Positions 50,616 through 59,732 of a stretch of DNA of 64,000 nt are shown piece after piece; the stretch's first letter is position 1, and every line of letters starts with the position of its first letter. The position numbers and the translations under genes were made by a program. Where the stretch lies: positions 62,001 to 126,000 of the forward strand of contig BMTG01000012.1 in the NCBI GenBank assembly GCA_014649555.1, in the 5' to 3' direction. Below the pieces are notes generated by a model. That model had not been told where the DNA came from. It did no database searches and saw nothing but the letters and a program-made list of their open reading frames with translations. Source of the DNA: Streptomyces globisporus. Lineage in GTDB: Bacteria; Actinomycetota; Actinomycetes; Streptomycetales; Streptomycetaceae.

Positions 50616-51752
50616 TCAGTCCCCGAAGTCCAGGAACGTGCCGAACCGGACGTCGTGGTCCGTCGCGTCCGTCATCACCGTCAGCATCCCCGCCGCCTCC
50701 TCGGTGATCTCCGTACGCTGCGCGCGGGTCGGTTTCCCCAGTGCCTGCACGGTCAGGATGGCTGTCCCGCCCTCGCGGTCGACGCGCCAGAGGGCGTCGA
50801 GGAAGCCGTCGACGAGGACACTCCCGTACGTCTGGTTGCCCTTCCCGTTGCGGCCCTTGTTGACCTCGGGGATGACCCGGGTGCGGTCGGCGTGGCCGAG
50901 CAGGACGTTGTCGAACTCGGGCAGGAAACGCGGTGGGGCCGGGGTCTCCGGGTCGGGGCGCGGGGCGTCCGGGAGGTCGAACAGCTCGACGCCCCGCTCG
51001 TCGCGGAAGGTGAGGAGCCGGGGCCGCAGCCGTTCGAAGACCTCCTTGGTGCGGGTGAGGCCCGCCCATGACTGGAAGTCCATCACCGAGGCGGGGCCGA
51101 ACGCGCCCAGGTAGCGCAGCACGGTGTCATCGAGCTCGGGCGCGGGCGCGGCGGACCGGCCGAGCCAGTGCTCGACGGTGGTCAGGGCGACCTGTCCGCT
51201 GCGGCCCCACAGTCCGCGCGGGGTGACCTGGACCAGGGGCAGCAGACAGCGGGCGGCGACGGAGAGCGCGAGGGGGTCGGCGTCCGGCCAGTGGGTGAGG
51301 AGCTCCTCGCGCAACTCCCCCGGCGGACGCGGGCGCTCCTCGACGAACTCCTCGGTCACCGCCGCCAGCCGGTCCAGGTCCACCCCTTCCAGCCCGCGCC
51401 GGAAACCCTTCAGCTCCCGGTCGCGCGGCGCCCGCACCAGCGGGACCAGGGTGAGCGCGTCGTCCGCCGTATGGGTGTGGAGGGTGGAGCGCAGGGAGAC
51501 GGTCCGGACGGCCTCCCGGGACTCCATCAGGGCGGACAGCTCCTCGGGGTCGAAGTCCGCGAGCCGGGCGTACAGCTGGAAGTACGGGGGCTTGGTGTTC
51601 TGGGCCTGGAGTCCGACGAGATGGGTGACCGCGCCCTTGGCGGACATCGGTGACCGGCGCAGCAGGAGCTGCCGGTCCAGGGTCGCCCGGTTCAGCGCCC
51701 GGGTGGTGAGGACGGCGGGCGGTGCGGCGGTGCGGTGCGTCTTCGCGGCCAT
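50616..51752 (-). CDS. Winged-helix HTH_42 protein (YcaQ/AlkX-like)
   Basis: A 378-aa protein of the family that includes E. coli YcaQ and streptomycete AlkX/AlkZ, DNA glycosylases that unhook alkylated or crosslinked bases. Landmarks: LVGLQAQNTKPPYFQLYARL near residue 50, SLRSTLHTHTADDALTL, LPLVQVTPRGLWGRSGQVAL and the late VLLGHADRTRVIP with VLVDGFLDALWRV. The QxQ motif typical of the active glycosylases corresponds to QAQ in LVGLQAQNT, which supports activity. ATG at 51752 is chosen; GTG 51761 is in frame. Confidence 0.85.
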   Translation of the reverse strand: MAAKTHRTAAPPAVLTTRALNRATLDRQLLLRRSPMSAKGAVTHLVGLQAQNTKPPYFQLYARLADFDPEELSALMESREAVRTVSLRSTLHTHTADDALTLVPLVRAPRDRELKGFRRGLEGVDLDRLAAVTEEFVEERPRPPGELREELLTHWPDADPLALSVAARCLLPLVQVTPRGLWGRSGQVALTTVEHWLGRSAAPAPELDDTVLRYLGAFGPASVMDFQSWAGLTRTKEVFERLRPRLLTFRDERGVELFDLPDAPRPDPETPAPPRFLPEFDNVLLGHADRTRVIPEVNKGRNGKGNQTYGSVLVDGFLDALWRVDREGGTAILTVQALGKPTRAQRTEITEEAAGMLTVMTDATDHDVRFGTFLDFGD

Positions 51753-51836
51753 GGTCCGCACGCTACCGGGGCTTGCGGAGTACCCGCGTTACGCCCACCG
51801 GACCTGTGCGCCGCGCGCCCCGGGCGGGCCGCCGCC

Positions 51837-52721
51837 ATGATGGGCCGGGTGATCAGTGTCCTGTTCGCCGTCCTGACCGCCCTCAGCAACGGTTCCGCCT
51901 CGGTGCTCCAGCGCCGGGCGGCGATGGAGGTGCCCGACAGCGAGGCGATGCGGCTGTCGCTGATGACCCGTCTGGTGCGGCAGAAGGTGTGGCTGGCGGG
52001 GATCGGGCTGGTGATCGTGGCGGCGGTCTGCCAGGCGATCGCGCTGGCCACCGGGCCGATCGCGGTGGTCCAGCCGATCTTCGTCATCGAGCTGCCACTG
52101 ACCCTGCTGGTCGCCGGTCTGGTGATGCGGGTGCGGGCGGACGCGGCCGTCTGGTCCGGGGTCGCGGCGGTCACGGCGGGCCTGGCGCTCGGTATGGCGG
52201 CGGCCGCCCCGGTCGAGGGCCGCGACACGGTGGAGGACTTCGCGTGGATTCCGGCGCTGCTGGTGACCGGGGTGTTCGAGGCGGGGCTGATCGTCGCCGC
52301 GCTCCGCACCCGGGGCAACGCCCGGGCGGCGCTGCTGGGTCTGGCCGCCGCCTGCGGGTACGCGCTGACGGCGGCGCTGATGAAGGACGCGATGGCGAAC
52401 CTGGACGACGGCGGGGTGGTCGCGCTGCTGGTGTCCTGGCAGCTGTACGCCACGGCGGCGGCCGGGGTGGGTGCGCTGTTCCTGCTCCAGAACGCCCTGC
52501 AGGCGGGCAGTCTGGTGGCCGTTCAGCCGATGCTGACGCTGGGGGACGCGCTGATCAGCGTCCTGTACGGGGTGACGCTGTTCGACGAGGAGCTGCGGAC
52601 CGGGTGGTGGCTGCTGCCCGAGCTGGTCGCGCTGGCCCTGATCGCCACGGGCTGCGTGCGCCTGGCCCGTACGCCGCTGGCCAGGGGCACGCTCGCGCCA
52701 CCACCGGCCGCCCCTCGCTGA
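51837..52721 (+). CDS. DMT-family membrane transporter
   Basis: A 294-aa protein with nine or ten predicted helices, two DMT-like halves (VISVLFAVLTALSNGSASVL at the start; SVLYGVTLFDEELRTGWWLL near the end). This subgroup is often annotated as a multidrug or NIPA-like transporter; the substrate is unknown. Two adjacent ATG codons (51837, 51840) are possible starts. The stop faces the glutathione-transferase-like gene 9 bp away. Confidence 0.85.
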   Translation: MMGRVISVLFAVLTALSNGSASVLQRRAAMEVPDSEAMRLSLMTRLVRQKVWLAGIGLVIVAAVCQAIALATGPIAVVQPIFVIELPLTLLVAGLVMRVRADAAVWSGVAAVTAGLALGMAAAAPVEGRDTVEDFAWIPALLVTGVFEAGLIVAALRTRGNARAALLGLAAACGYALTAALMKDAMANLDDGGVVALLVSWQLYATAAAGVGALFLLQNALQAGSLVAVQPMLTLGDALISVLYGVTLFDEELRTGWWLLPELVALALIATGCVRLARTPLARGTLAPPPAAPR

Positions 52722-52730
52722 GCGGCCCGG

Positions 52731-53771
52731 TCAGCGGGAAGGAAGCGGGGTGACCCGCTCACCCGCCGGTACGGGGCCCGGGGGTGTGCCGTCGCCGAAG
52801 GGGCGGCCGCCGAGCTGTTCGCGGTGGTGCGGGGTGGTCCAGCCCGAGAGGTCGGGTCCTGCGGGGACGATGCCGGTCGGGTTGATGCCCGTGTGCACCT
52901 GGTAGTAGTGCCGCTTGATGTGGTCGAAGTCGACCGTGTCGCCGAAGCCGGGCGTCTGGTAGAGGTCGCGGGCGTACGCCCACAGGACGGGGTCCTCGGT
53001 CAGCTTGTTCCGGTTGCACTTGAAGTGGCCGTGGTAGACGGGGTCGAAGCGGACCAGGGTGGTGAAGAGGCGGATGTCGGCCTCGGTGATGGTGTCGCCG
53101 ACCAGGTAGCGGCGGTCGGCGAGGCGGGCGGAGACCTCGTCCAGGCGGGCGAAGAGGGCCTCGTAGGCCTCCTCGTACTCCTGCTGCGAACTGGCGAAAC
53201 CGCACTTGTAGACGCCGTTGTTGATGTCCCGGTAGATGCCCTCCATCACCTCGTCGATCTCCGCGCGCAGCGGTTCGGGGTAGAGGTCGGGGGCGCCGGG
53301 GCGGTGCAGGGCGGTCCACTCGGTGGCGAGGTCGAGGGTGATCTGCTGGTAGTCGTTGGTGACGAGCTGCCCGCTCGGTACGTCCACGATCGCCGGCACG
53401 CTGACACCGCCGGGGTAGTCGCGCTCCCGGGCGTCGTAGGCCTCGCTGAGGTGGCGGATGCCGAGGACGGGGTCCTTGCCGTCCGGGTCGAGGGTGAAGC
53501 GCCAGCTCCGGTCGTCCTGGATCGGGTCGGCGACGGCGAGGGAGAGGGCGTCCTCCAGGCCGAGGAGCCGCCGGGAGACCAACGCGCGGCTCGCCCAGGG
53601 GCAGGCCCGGCTGACGGCGAGCCGGTAGCGGCCGGGTTCGACGGGCCAGCCGTCGCGGCCGTCCGCGGTGATCCGGTCGGGGAAGTGGCTCTTGGACCGC
53701 TTGAACGGCTTGTGGCCGTAGGAGTCGTTGCCGCCGCTCCCGGCGCTGTCGTCGGTGGTCGTGTCATTCAT
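52731..53771 (-). CDS. Xi-class glutathione S-transferase-like hydroquinone reductase
   Basis: A 346-aa member of the glutathionyl-hydroquinone reductase (YqjG/ECM4) family: the catalytic Cys57 lies in SRACPWASRALVSRRLLGLE; FTLDPDGKDPVLGIRHLSEA and DIRLFTTLVRFDPVYHGHFK are diagnostic. In E. coli it reduces glutathionyl-hydroquinones. Streptomycetes make mycothiol instead of glutathione, so the natural thiol adduct is probably different. The ATG overlaps the stop of an MFS exporter gene by ATGA, suggesting one detoxification unit. Confidence 0.93.
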   Translation of the reverse strand: MNDTTTDDSAGSGGNDSYGHKPFKRSKSHFPDRITADGRDGWPVEPGRYRLAVSRACPWASRALVSRRLLGLEDALSLAVADPIQDDRSWRFTLDPDGKDPVLGIRHLSEAYDARERDYPGGVSVPAIVDVPSGQLVTNDYQQITLDLATEWTALHRPGAPDLYPEPLRAEIDEVMEGIYRDINNGVYKCGFASSQQEYEEAYEALFARLDEVSARLADRRYLVGDTITEADIRLFTTLVRFDPVYHGHFKCNRNKLTEDPVLWAYARDLYQTPGFGDTVDFDHIKRHYYQVHTGINPTGIVPAGPDLSGWTTPHHREQLGGRPFGDGTPPGPVPAGERVTPLPSR

Positions 53772-55267
53772 GCCGTGCTCCTCGATACGTCGGTGTCCTG
53801 TCGCTCATCACGTCGTCTGCCCCGTCGGCCGGCCCCGACATCGGCCACCGCCACGATCAGGGCGGCCAGCACGAAGGCGACGGAGACGATGAGCCCGTGG
53901 TCGTACGCGTCGGCCCAGCCGTCCGGGCCGACCTGGGCGAAGAACATCGCACCGACGGCGGCGATGCCGATCGCGGAGCCGACCCGCTGGCCGGTCTGGA
54001 GGGTGCCCCCGGCGCTGCCCGCCTGGTGGACGGGGACCTCCGCCAGGGTCAGGGTCTGGTTCGGGGCGATGACCAGACCGCTGCCGAGGCCGGCGAACAG
54101 CAGCGGGGCGGCCATGGCCCAGCCCGCACCGCGGCCGGGGACCAGGTGGACGGCGAGCGCGGTGCCCGCGAGGCCGAGCGCGACCATGGCCAGGCCCGCC
54201 GCCACCAGCGGGCGGCCGAAGCGGCCGACGAGCCGGCCGCCGATGGACGCGGCGACGCCGGAGCCGAGGGCGAAGGGGGTGATGGCGAGTCCGGCCAGGA
54301 GGGCGGAGTAGCCGAGGCCGGACTGGAGGTAGAGGGTCGTGACGAAGAAGATCGAGGTGAACCCGGCGAAGTAGAGCAGGATCAGCAGGCACCCCAGCCA
54401 GTAGGAGCGCAGCCGGAACAGCGACAGGTCCAGGACCGGCTGGACGCGTCCGCCCGTGCACCGCGACTCCCAGGCGACGAACGCCGTGAGCAGGGCGGCG
54501 GCCAGGACGAGCAGCAGCCATTTCGTGTTGCCGGGCCACTGCTGGGCCTGGACGAACGGCAGCAGCAGGGCCAGTACCCCGGCGCCGAGGAGCAGCACCC
54601 CGAACGGGTCCAGGTCGCGGGGGCGGACCCGGGTCGCGGAGGGGGTGTCGGGCAGCAGCCGGTGGGCGAGCAGGAGGCAGACGACGCCGAGCGGGAGGTT
54701 GACGTAGAAGACCCAGCGCCAGCCGTGCTCGGGTCCGGCGGCCTGGATGAGCAGCCCGCCGAGCAGCGGGCCGACGGCCGTGGAGATGCCGACGACGGTG
54801 CCGAACATGCCGAAGGCCCGCCCGCGCTCGCGCCCGGAGAACATCTGCTGGATCAGGGCGGAGATCTGCGGGGAGATCAGACCTCCGGCGATGCCCTGCA
54901 CCAGACGGGCGATCACCAGCCACAGGCTGGACTGGGCGGCGCCGCAGGCGGCGGAGGCCAGCGTGAAGAGGGCGAGTCCGGCCATGAAGACCGCCCGGCG
55001 GCCCCGCGCGTCGCCCAGGCGTCCGGCCGGGATGAGGAAGAGGCCGAAGGCGAGGGCGTAGCCGGAGAGCACCCATTGGAGGTCGGACTCGGGGGTGTTC
55101 AGGCCCTCCCGGATGGAGGGGAGGGCGACATTGACGATGGAGACGTCCAGCAGGGTCATGAATCCCGCGACCAGGCAGACGGCGAGTGCCTGCCAACGCC
55201 GGGGGTCGGGGCCGTCCGGGGCGGCGTCGCCCCCGGTCGGCCCGGGCTGCGCCGTGCTCCGTGCCAT
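53768..55267 (-). CDS. MFS drug exporter (DHA2, 14-helix)
   Basis: A 499-aa inner-membrane antiporter. It has the DHA2 motifs: TLLDVSIVNVALPSI in the first helix, the motif-A loop GRLGDARGRRAVFMAG, motif C in GTVVGISTAVGPLLGG, and WRWVFYVNLPLGV. Fourteen helices are expected. ATG at 55267 is the natural start after MARSTAQPG. First gene of a two-gene operon with the Xi-class GST-like reductase, pairing quinone or drug reduction with export. Confidence 0.93.
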   Translation of the reverse strand: MARSTAQPGPTGGDAAPDGPDPRRWQALAVCLVAGFMTLLDVSIVNVALPSIREGLNTPESDLQWVLSGYALAFGLFLIPAGRLGDARGRRAVFMAGLALFTLASAACGAAQSSLWLVIARLVQGIAGGLISPQISALIQQMFSGRERGRAFGMFGTVVGISTAVGPLLGGLLIQAAGPEHGWRWVFYVNLPLGVVCLLLAHRLLPDTPSATRVRPRDLDPFGVLLLGAGVLALLLPFVQAQQWPGNTKWLLLVLAAALLTAFVAWESRCTGGRVQPVLDLSLFRLRSYWLGCLLILLYFAGFTSIFFVTTLYLQSGLGYSALLAGLAITPFALGSGVAASIGGRLVGRFGRPLVAAGLAMVALGLAGTALAVHLVPGRGAGWAMAAPLLFAGLGSGLVIAPNQTLTLAEVPVHQAGSAGGTLQTGQRVGSAIGIAAVGAMFFAQVGPDGWADAYDHGLIVSVAFVLAALIVAVADVGAGRRGRRRDERQDTDVSRSTA

Positions 55268-55396
55268 GGTTCGCACCTTAGGTCGCGTGGGGTGTTTCCT
55301 CATCCGGGACGCGGCCGCACCGGTGGCCCGGATTCCGGTTTCCCGGAGCGGATCCGGCGCGGCGTGCCGTCGTCCGCCGGGGGTAGGGGTTCCCCC

Positions 55397-55792
55397 ATGA
55401 CTGTGGAGAAAACGAGCGTCCTCGTCCTTGACTGTGCCGAGCCCATGGAACTGGCCGAGTTCTACGCCGGTCTGCTCGGCGCCGAGACCCGGATCGGCAC
55501 CGACCCCGATTTCGTCGAGATCGTCGGCAACGACGGCGTCCGGCTCGCGATCCGCCGCGACCACGGCTACGCCCCGCCGAGCTGGCCGCGCCCCGAGGAC
55601 TCGCAGCAGGCGCATCTGCGGATCCTGGTGGCGCGTGAGGACATCGACGAGGCGGAGCGGGAGGCGATATCCCTGGGCGCCCGGCCCGTCGACACCGGTG
55701 AGAGCAACAGCGGACCCCGGGACGTGCGGGTGTACGGGGATCCGGCGGGGCACTCGTTCTCGCTGGCGGTCTATCCGCTGCGGGAGGACTGA
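55397..55792 (+). CDS. VOC-family (glyoxalase/bleomycin-resistance-like) protein
   Basis: A 131-aa two-module VOC protein: VLDCAEPMELAEFYAGLLGA starts the first module, and the second ends in VYGDPAGHSFSLAVYPL. His and Glu positions typical of metal binding are only partly present (the late His in AGHSFSL; no clear first-module His), so enzyme or binding role is open. It is divergent from the MFS exporter gene, and a strong terminator follows. Confidence 0.85.
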   Translation: MTVEKTSVLVLDCAEPMELAEFYAGLLGAETRIGTDPDFVEIVGNDGVRLAIRRDHGYAPPSWPRPEDSQQAHLRILVAREDIDEAEREAISLGARPVDTGESNSGPRDVRVYGDPAGHSFSLAVYPLRED

Positions 55793-55827
55793 GCAGCACA
55801 CAGGCACACCGGCGCATCCAGGACGAA

Positions 55828-55867
55828 CGCTTGGCGGAAGAGCCCCAACGGGCCCTTCCGCCAAGCG
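55828..55867 (+). terminator. Terminator after the VOC gene
   Basis: CGCTTGGCGGAAG and CTTCCGCCAAGCG form a perfect 13-bp stem, with inner GCCC/GGGC pairing around a CAAC loop. Confidence 0.92.
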
Positions 55868-55873
55868 CGTTAA

Positions 55874-55928
55874 TGGGAAGGAAAGTTTCCCACCACCGTT
55901 GACGTCAATTGGTAGGAACCTTTACTTT
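55874..55928 (+). promoter_or_regulatory. Cellulase promoter with TGGGAA-N7-TTCCCA palindrome
   Basis: An inverted repeat TGGGAA-GGAAAGT-TTCCCA (55874-55892) is followed by -35 TTGACG (55899-55904), 18 bp and -10 TACTTT (55923-55928). The start codon is about 50 bp on. The half-site TGGGA recalls CebR-type LacI operators (TGGGAGCGCTCCCA), but the spacing differs, so the regulator is uncertain. Confidence 0.5.
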
Positions 55929-55979
55929 CAGTTCTGCCGCCATGGCGCCTCCCACCCCCCCTCCGAAGGGAGCACCACC

Positions 55980-57050
55980 ATGCACCAGCGCCCCACTCCC
56001 CCCACCGTTACGACCGGCCGCCGCAGGATGACCCGCAAGGCCCTGCTCGCCGCGTCCGCGCTCGGTGTCGTCACCGCGCTGATGGCTCCCGTCCGCGCCG
56101 GAGCCGCACCGGCGCCCGCCGCTCCCACCGCCGCCACCCCGCTCGCCGCCAACGGGCAGCTCTCGGTCTGCGGCCGTCAGCTCTGCAACGCCTCCGGCCA
56201 GGCGGTCGCGCTCAACGGCATGAGCACGCACGGCACCCAGTGGTACGCCCAGTGCGTCACCGGCGGCTCGCTCGACGCGCTCGCCCAGGACTGGCGCTCC
56301 GACGTGCTGCGCGTCTCCACCTACGTACAGGAGGGCGGATACGAGACGGACCCGGCCGGATTCACCGCCCGTGCGCAGAAGTTCGTCGACGCGGCGCACG
56401 CGCGCGGCATGTACGCGGTGATCGACTGGCACATGCTGACGCCGGGCGATCCGAACGCGAACCTGGCGCGGGCCAAGACCTTCTTCACGGCGATGGCGAA
56501 GAAGTACAAGAATCACCCGGGTGTGCTCTACGAGATCGCCAACGAGCCCTCGGGGGTGAGCTGGTCGGCCATCAAGTCGTACGCCGAGCAGATCATCCCG
56601 GTGATCCGGGCCGAGGACCCCGACGCGGTCGTACTGGTCGGCACGCGCGCCTGGTCGTCCTTCGGGGTGTCCGAGGGCTCCGACGAGTCGGAGGTGGTGA
56701 ACAACCCCGTCAACGCCTCGAACATCATGTACACCTTCCACTTCTACGCGGCCTCGCACCGCGAGGAGTACCTCAACACCCTCGACCGGGCCTCCGACCG
56801 ACTGCCCGTCTTCGTCACGGAGTTCGGCACGCAGAACTACGCGGGCGAGGGCGCGAACGACTTCACCATGTCGCAGCGCTACCTCGACCTGATGAAGCGC
56901 AAGAAGATCTCCTGGACCAACTGGAACTACTCCGACGACCACCGCTCCGGCGCCGTCTTCAAGACCGGCACCTGCAACGGCTCCACCTGGGCGGGGACCG
57001 GGGTCCTGAAGGAGGCCGGGGTCTGGATCCGCGACCGCATCCGTCAGTGA
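55980..57050 (+). CDS. GH5 endoglucanase (cellulase), secreted
   Basis: A 356-aa exported enzyme. The N-terminus has a long signal with RRRMTRKALLAASALGVVTA and a cut near RAGAAPA. The GH5 barrel starts at QLSVCGRQLCNASGQAVALN; the acid/base is Glu189 in YEIANEPSG and the nucleophile is Glu281 in VFVTEFGTQ, with HFYAASH between them. No carbohydrate-binding domain is attached, unlike the CBM3-GH16 protein at 35660. Expected to cut internal beta-1,4-glucan bonds outside the cell. ATG at 55980 follows GAAGGGAG. Confidence 0.94.
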   Translation: MHQRPTPPTVTTGRRRMTRKALLAASALGVVTALMAPVRAGAAPAPAAPTAATPLAANGQLSVCGRQLCNASGQAVALNGMSTHGTQWYAQCVTGGSLDALAQDWRSDVLRVSTYVQEGGYETDPAGFTARAQKFVDAAHARGMYAVIDWHMLTPGDPNANLARAKTFFTAMAKKYKNHPGVLYEIANEPSGVSWSAIKSYAEQIIPVIRAEDPDAVVLVGTRAWSSFGVSEGSDESEVVNNPVNASNIMYTFHFYAASHREEYLNTLDRASDRLPVFVTEFGTQNYAGEGANDFTMSQRYLDLMKRKKISWTNWNYSDDHRSGAVFKTGTCNGSTWAGTGVLKEAGVWIRDRIRQ

Positions 57051-57053
57051 CCC

Positions 57054-57143
57054 GGTTCCGCCCCGGCCGCCGCCGATCGGACGGGGCGGGAACCTTCGCG
57101 ACACGCCCGGGCGCGGTCCACCCCAGGACCGCGACCGGGCGTG
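57054..57143 (+). terminator. Two terminator hairpins after the cellulase gene
   Basis: GGTTCCGCCCCG/CGGGGCGGGAACC (57054-57094, one bulged C) is followed by CACGCCCGG...CCGGGCGTG (57102-57143), which also pairs internally through GCGGTCC/GGACCGC. Confidence 0.82.
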
Positions 57144-57258
57144 TTGTTGTCACGATCACCATGGATACGCGGGGAATTAACCTCCAGCGCCTTGTCATGC
57201 CCCGTTCTACGCGCATAGCTTTTGCCCCTACTACTCAGTTCAGTTGGGGGCTCCTCCC

Positions 57259-59670
57259 GTGCAGATATACAGATCCGGTTCCGTCCTGCTGACCGGCGCC
57301 GTCGCCGTCGCTCTCGCGGTGACCGCCCTGCCCGCCGCCCAAGCGGCGCCGTCGGCCACCGCCGTCATCTCCGAGGTGTACGGCGGCGGGGGCAACTCCG
57401 GCGCGACGCTGACCCGGGACTTCGTCGAGCTGGCCAACGCCGGCTCGGCGCCCTTCGAGGTCGGCGGGCTCAGCGTCCAGTACCTGCCGGGCAGCCCGTC
57501 GGCCGGATCGCAGTGGCAGGTCTCCGAGCTGTCCGGGTCGATCGCGCCCGGCGGCCGCTATCTGGTCGCGCAGGCCGCGGGCACCGGCGGTACGGTCGCG
57601 CTGCCCACTGCGGACGCCACCGGCACCGTCGCCATGGCGGCGGGCAGCGGAACCGTCGCTCTGGTCTCCGGGACGGCCCCGCTGACCTGTAAGTCGGCGG
57701 CGGACTGCGCGGCGGACACCCGGATCGTCGATCTGGTCGGGTACGGCTCCGCGGTCGTCCGGGAGGGCAGCGGCCCGGTCCCCGGCGCCTCCGCCACCGC
57801 GTCCGTAGCCCGCGCCGCCTCGCTCGCCGACATCGATGACAACGCCGCCGACCTCGCCGCGGGCGCGCCCACCCCGGTCAACGCCAAGGGCGAGACGTCC
57901 GGCGGCGGGCAGCCGCCGGAGGAGCCCGGCCCGACCGAGCCCGGCGACGTCCGGATCCACGACATCCAGGGCACCACCCGTGTCTCCCCGCTGGAGGGCA
58001 CGGCGGTCACCGGTGTCCCGGGCATCGTCACGGGCGTCCGGGCCGGCGGCTCGCGCGGCTTCTGGATCCAGGACACGGCACCCGACAACGACCCGCGCAC
58101 CGGCGAGGGCCTGTTCGTCTACACGGGCTCCACCGCACCGACGGTGAAGGTTGGGGACTCCGTCCTGGTCAGCGGCAAGGTCGCGGAATACTACCCGGGC
58201 ACCGGCACCCAGTCGCTCACCCAGATCACCGCGCCCCGCGTCACCGTGCTCTCCTCCGGCAACGCGCTGCCCGCCCCGGTCGTCCTCGACGCCCGATCGG
58301 TGCCCGGCCGTTACGTGCCCTCCGCGGACGGCGGGGCGATCGACGCGCTCCCGCTGGACCCGGCCACGTACGCCCTGGACCTGTACGAGGCGCTGGAGGG
58401 CTCCCGGATCCAGATCGCCGACACCCGGGTGACCGGGGCGACGACCGCGTACGACGAGATCTGGGTGACGGTCAAGCCGAAGGAGAACGCGACCCGGCGC
58501 GGCGGCACGCTGTACGCCTCGTACGAGGACCAGAACACCGGCCGCCTCAAGGTGATGTCGCTGGACCCGGCCCAGCCTGTTCCGACGGCGAACGTGGGCG
58601 ACGTGCTCAAGGGCCGCACCACCGGCGTGCTCGACTACGCGAGCTACGGCGGCTACAACGTGCAGGCCACCGAGCTGGGCACGGTCGTCGACAACAAGCT
58701 GCGGCGCGAGGTGACCCGTAAGCAGAAGAAGGACGAGCTGGCGGTCGCCACGTACAACGTGGAGAACCTCGACGCGGGCGACGACCAGGCCAAGTTCGAC
58801 ACCCTGGCCGAGGGCGTCGCGGTCAACCTCTCCTCCCCCGACATCGTCTCGCTGGAGGAGATCCAGGACGACAACGGTGCGGTGAACGACGGTACGACGG
58901 GCTCCGAGGCGACGCTGAAGCGGTTCACGGACGCGGTCGTCGCGAAGGGAGGTCCGCGCTACGCCTGGCGCTACATCGCTCCCGAGAACAACAAGGACGG
59001 CGGCGAGCCGGGCGGCAACATCCGCAACGTCTTCCTCTACAACCCGAAGCGGGTCTCCTTCACCGACCGGCCGGGCGGCGACGCCACCACGCCGGTGCGG
59101 GCCGTCGACACCTGGCTGGGCGTCAAGCTGTCCGCGTCCCCGGGCCGGATCAACCCGGCGAGCCCGGCGTGGGCGGACAGCCGCAAGCCGCTGGTGGGCG
59201 AGTTCGTCTTCCGGGGCAAGCCGGTCTTCGTCATCGGCAACCACTTCGCGTCCAAGGGCGGCGACCAGCCGCTGCACGGCCGCTACCAGGAGCCGACGCG
59301 GTCCTCGGAGACGAAGCGGATCCAGCAGGCCGCCGAGGTCAACACCTTCGTCAGCTCGCTGCTGAAGGCGGACCGGTCGGCGCGGGTCGTCGCGCTCGGG
59401 GACTTCAACGACTTCGAGTTCTCCCCGACGATGAAGGCGCTGACCAAGGGGAAGGCGCTGAAGCCGCTGATCAGCACGCTGCCCGTCGGCGAGCGGTACA
59501 GCTATGTCTTCGACGGCAACTCGCAGACGCTGGACCACATCCTGACGAGCCCCGGCATCCGCCGGCTCGACTACGACGTGGTGCACATCAACGCCGAGTT
59601 CGCGGACCAGGCGAGCGACCACGACCCGCAGGTGGTGCGGATCAAGGTCGGCGGCCTCTGGCCCTGGTAG
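57259..59670 (+). CDS. Secreted ExeM/NucH-family nuclease with lamin-tail domain
   Basis: An 803-aa exported protein. After the signal peptide (cut near AAQAAPS) comes a lamin-tail domain (TAVISEVYGGGGNSGATLTR, DFVELANAG), then an OB-like DNA-binding region (about 235-480) and an endonuclease/exonuclease/phosphatase domain (about 490-800). Catalytic features: TYNVENLDAG, SLEEIQDDNG (metal Glu), FVIGNHFASKGGDQP, VALGDFNDFEF and the final SDHDPQVV His. Extracellular DNA degradation to gain phosphate or nucleosides is likely. GTG at 57259 has GGGGG about 9 nt before it; a TTG at 57244 is in frame. Confidence 0.92.
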   Translation: MQIYRSGSVLLTGAVAVALAVTALPAAQAAPSATAVISEVYGGGGNSGATLTRDFVELANAGSAPFEVGGLSVQYLPGSPSAGSQWQVSELSGSIAPGGRYLVAQAAGTGGTVALPTADATGTVAMAAGSGTVALVSGTAPLTCKSAADCAADTRIVDLVGYGSAVVREGSGPVPGASATASVARAASLADIDDNAADLAAGAPTPVNAKGETSGGGQPPEEPGPTEPGDVRIHDIQGTTRVSPLEGTAVTGVPGIVTGVRAGGSRGFWIQDTAPDNDPRTGEGLFVYTGSTAPTVKVGDSVLVSGKVAEYYPGTGTQSLTQITAPRVTVLSSGNALPAPVVLDARSVPGRYVPSADGGAIDALPLDPATYALDLYEALEGSRIQIADTRVTGATTAYDEIWVTVKPKENATRRGGTLYASYEDQNTGRLKVMSLDPAQPVPTANVGDVLKGRTTGVLDYASYGGYNVQATELGTVVDNKLRREVTRKQKKDELAVATYNVENLDAGDDQAKFDTLAEGVAVNLSSPDIVSLEEIQDDNGAVNDGTTGSEATLKRFTDAVVAKGGPRYAWRYIAPENNKDGGEPGGNIRNVFLYNPKRVSFTDRPGGDATTPVRAVDTWLGVKLSASPGRINPASPAWADSRKPLVGEFVFRGKPVFVIGNHFASKGGDQPLHGRYQEPTRSSETKRIQQAAEVNTFVSSLLKADRSARVVALGDFNDFEFSPTMKALTKGKALKPLISTLPVGERYSYVFDGNSQTLDHILTSPGIRRLDYDVVHINAEFADQASDHDPQVVRIKVGGLWPW

Positions 59671-59683
59671 GACGTAGGCGGCG

Positions 59684-59732
59684 CGGCCCCGGCTGCGGCG
59701 GACCGAAGCTCAGGTCCGCCCGGCCGGGGCCG
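59684..59732. terminator. Bidirectional terminator between nuclease and hydrolase genes
   Basis: CGGCCCCGGC/GCCGGGGCCG encloses a second stem GGCGGACC/GGTCCGCC. It overlaps the hydrolase stop codon on the minus strand. Confidence 0.8.

Noticed and set aside
53897-55792. A 631-codon plus-strand frame running into the VOC gene
   Set aside because: Most of it is antisense to the MFS exporter; only the last 131 codons, from ATG 55397, are the real VOC protein.
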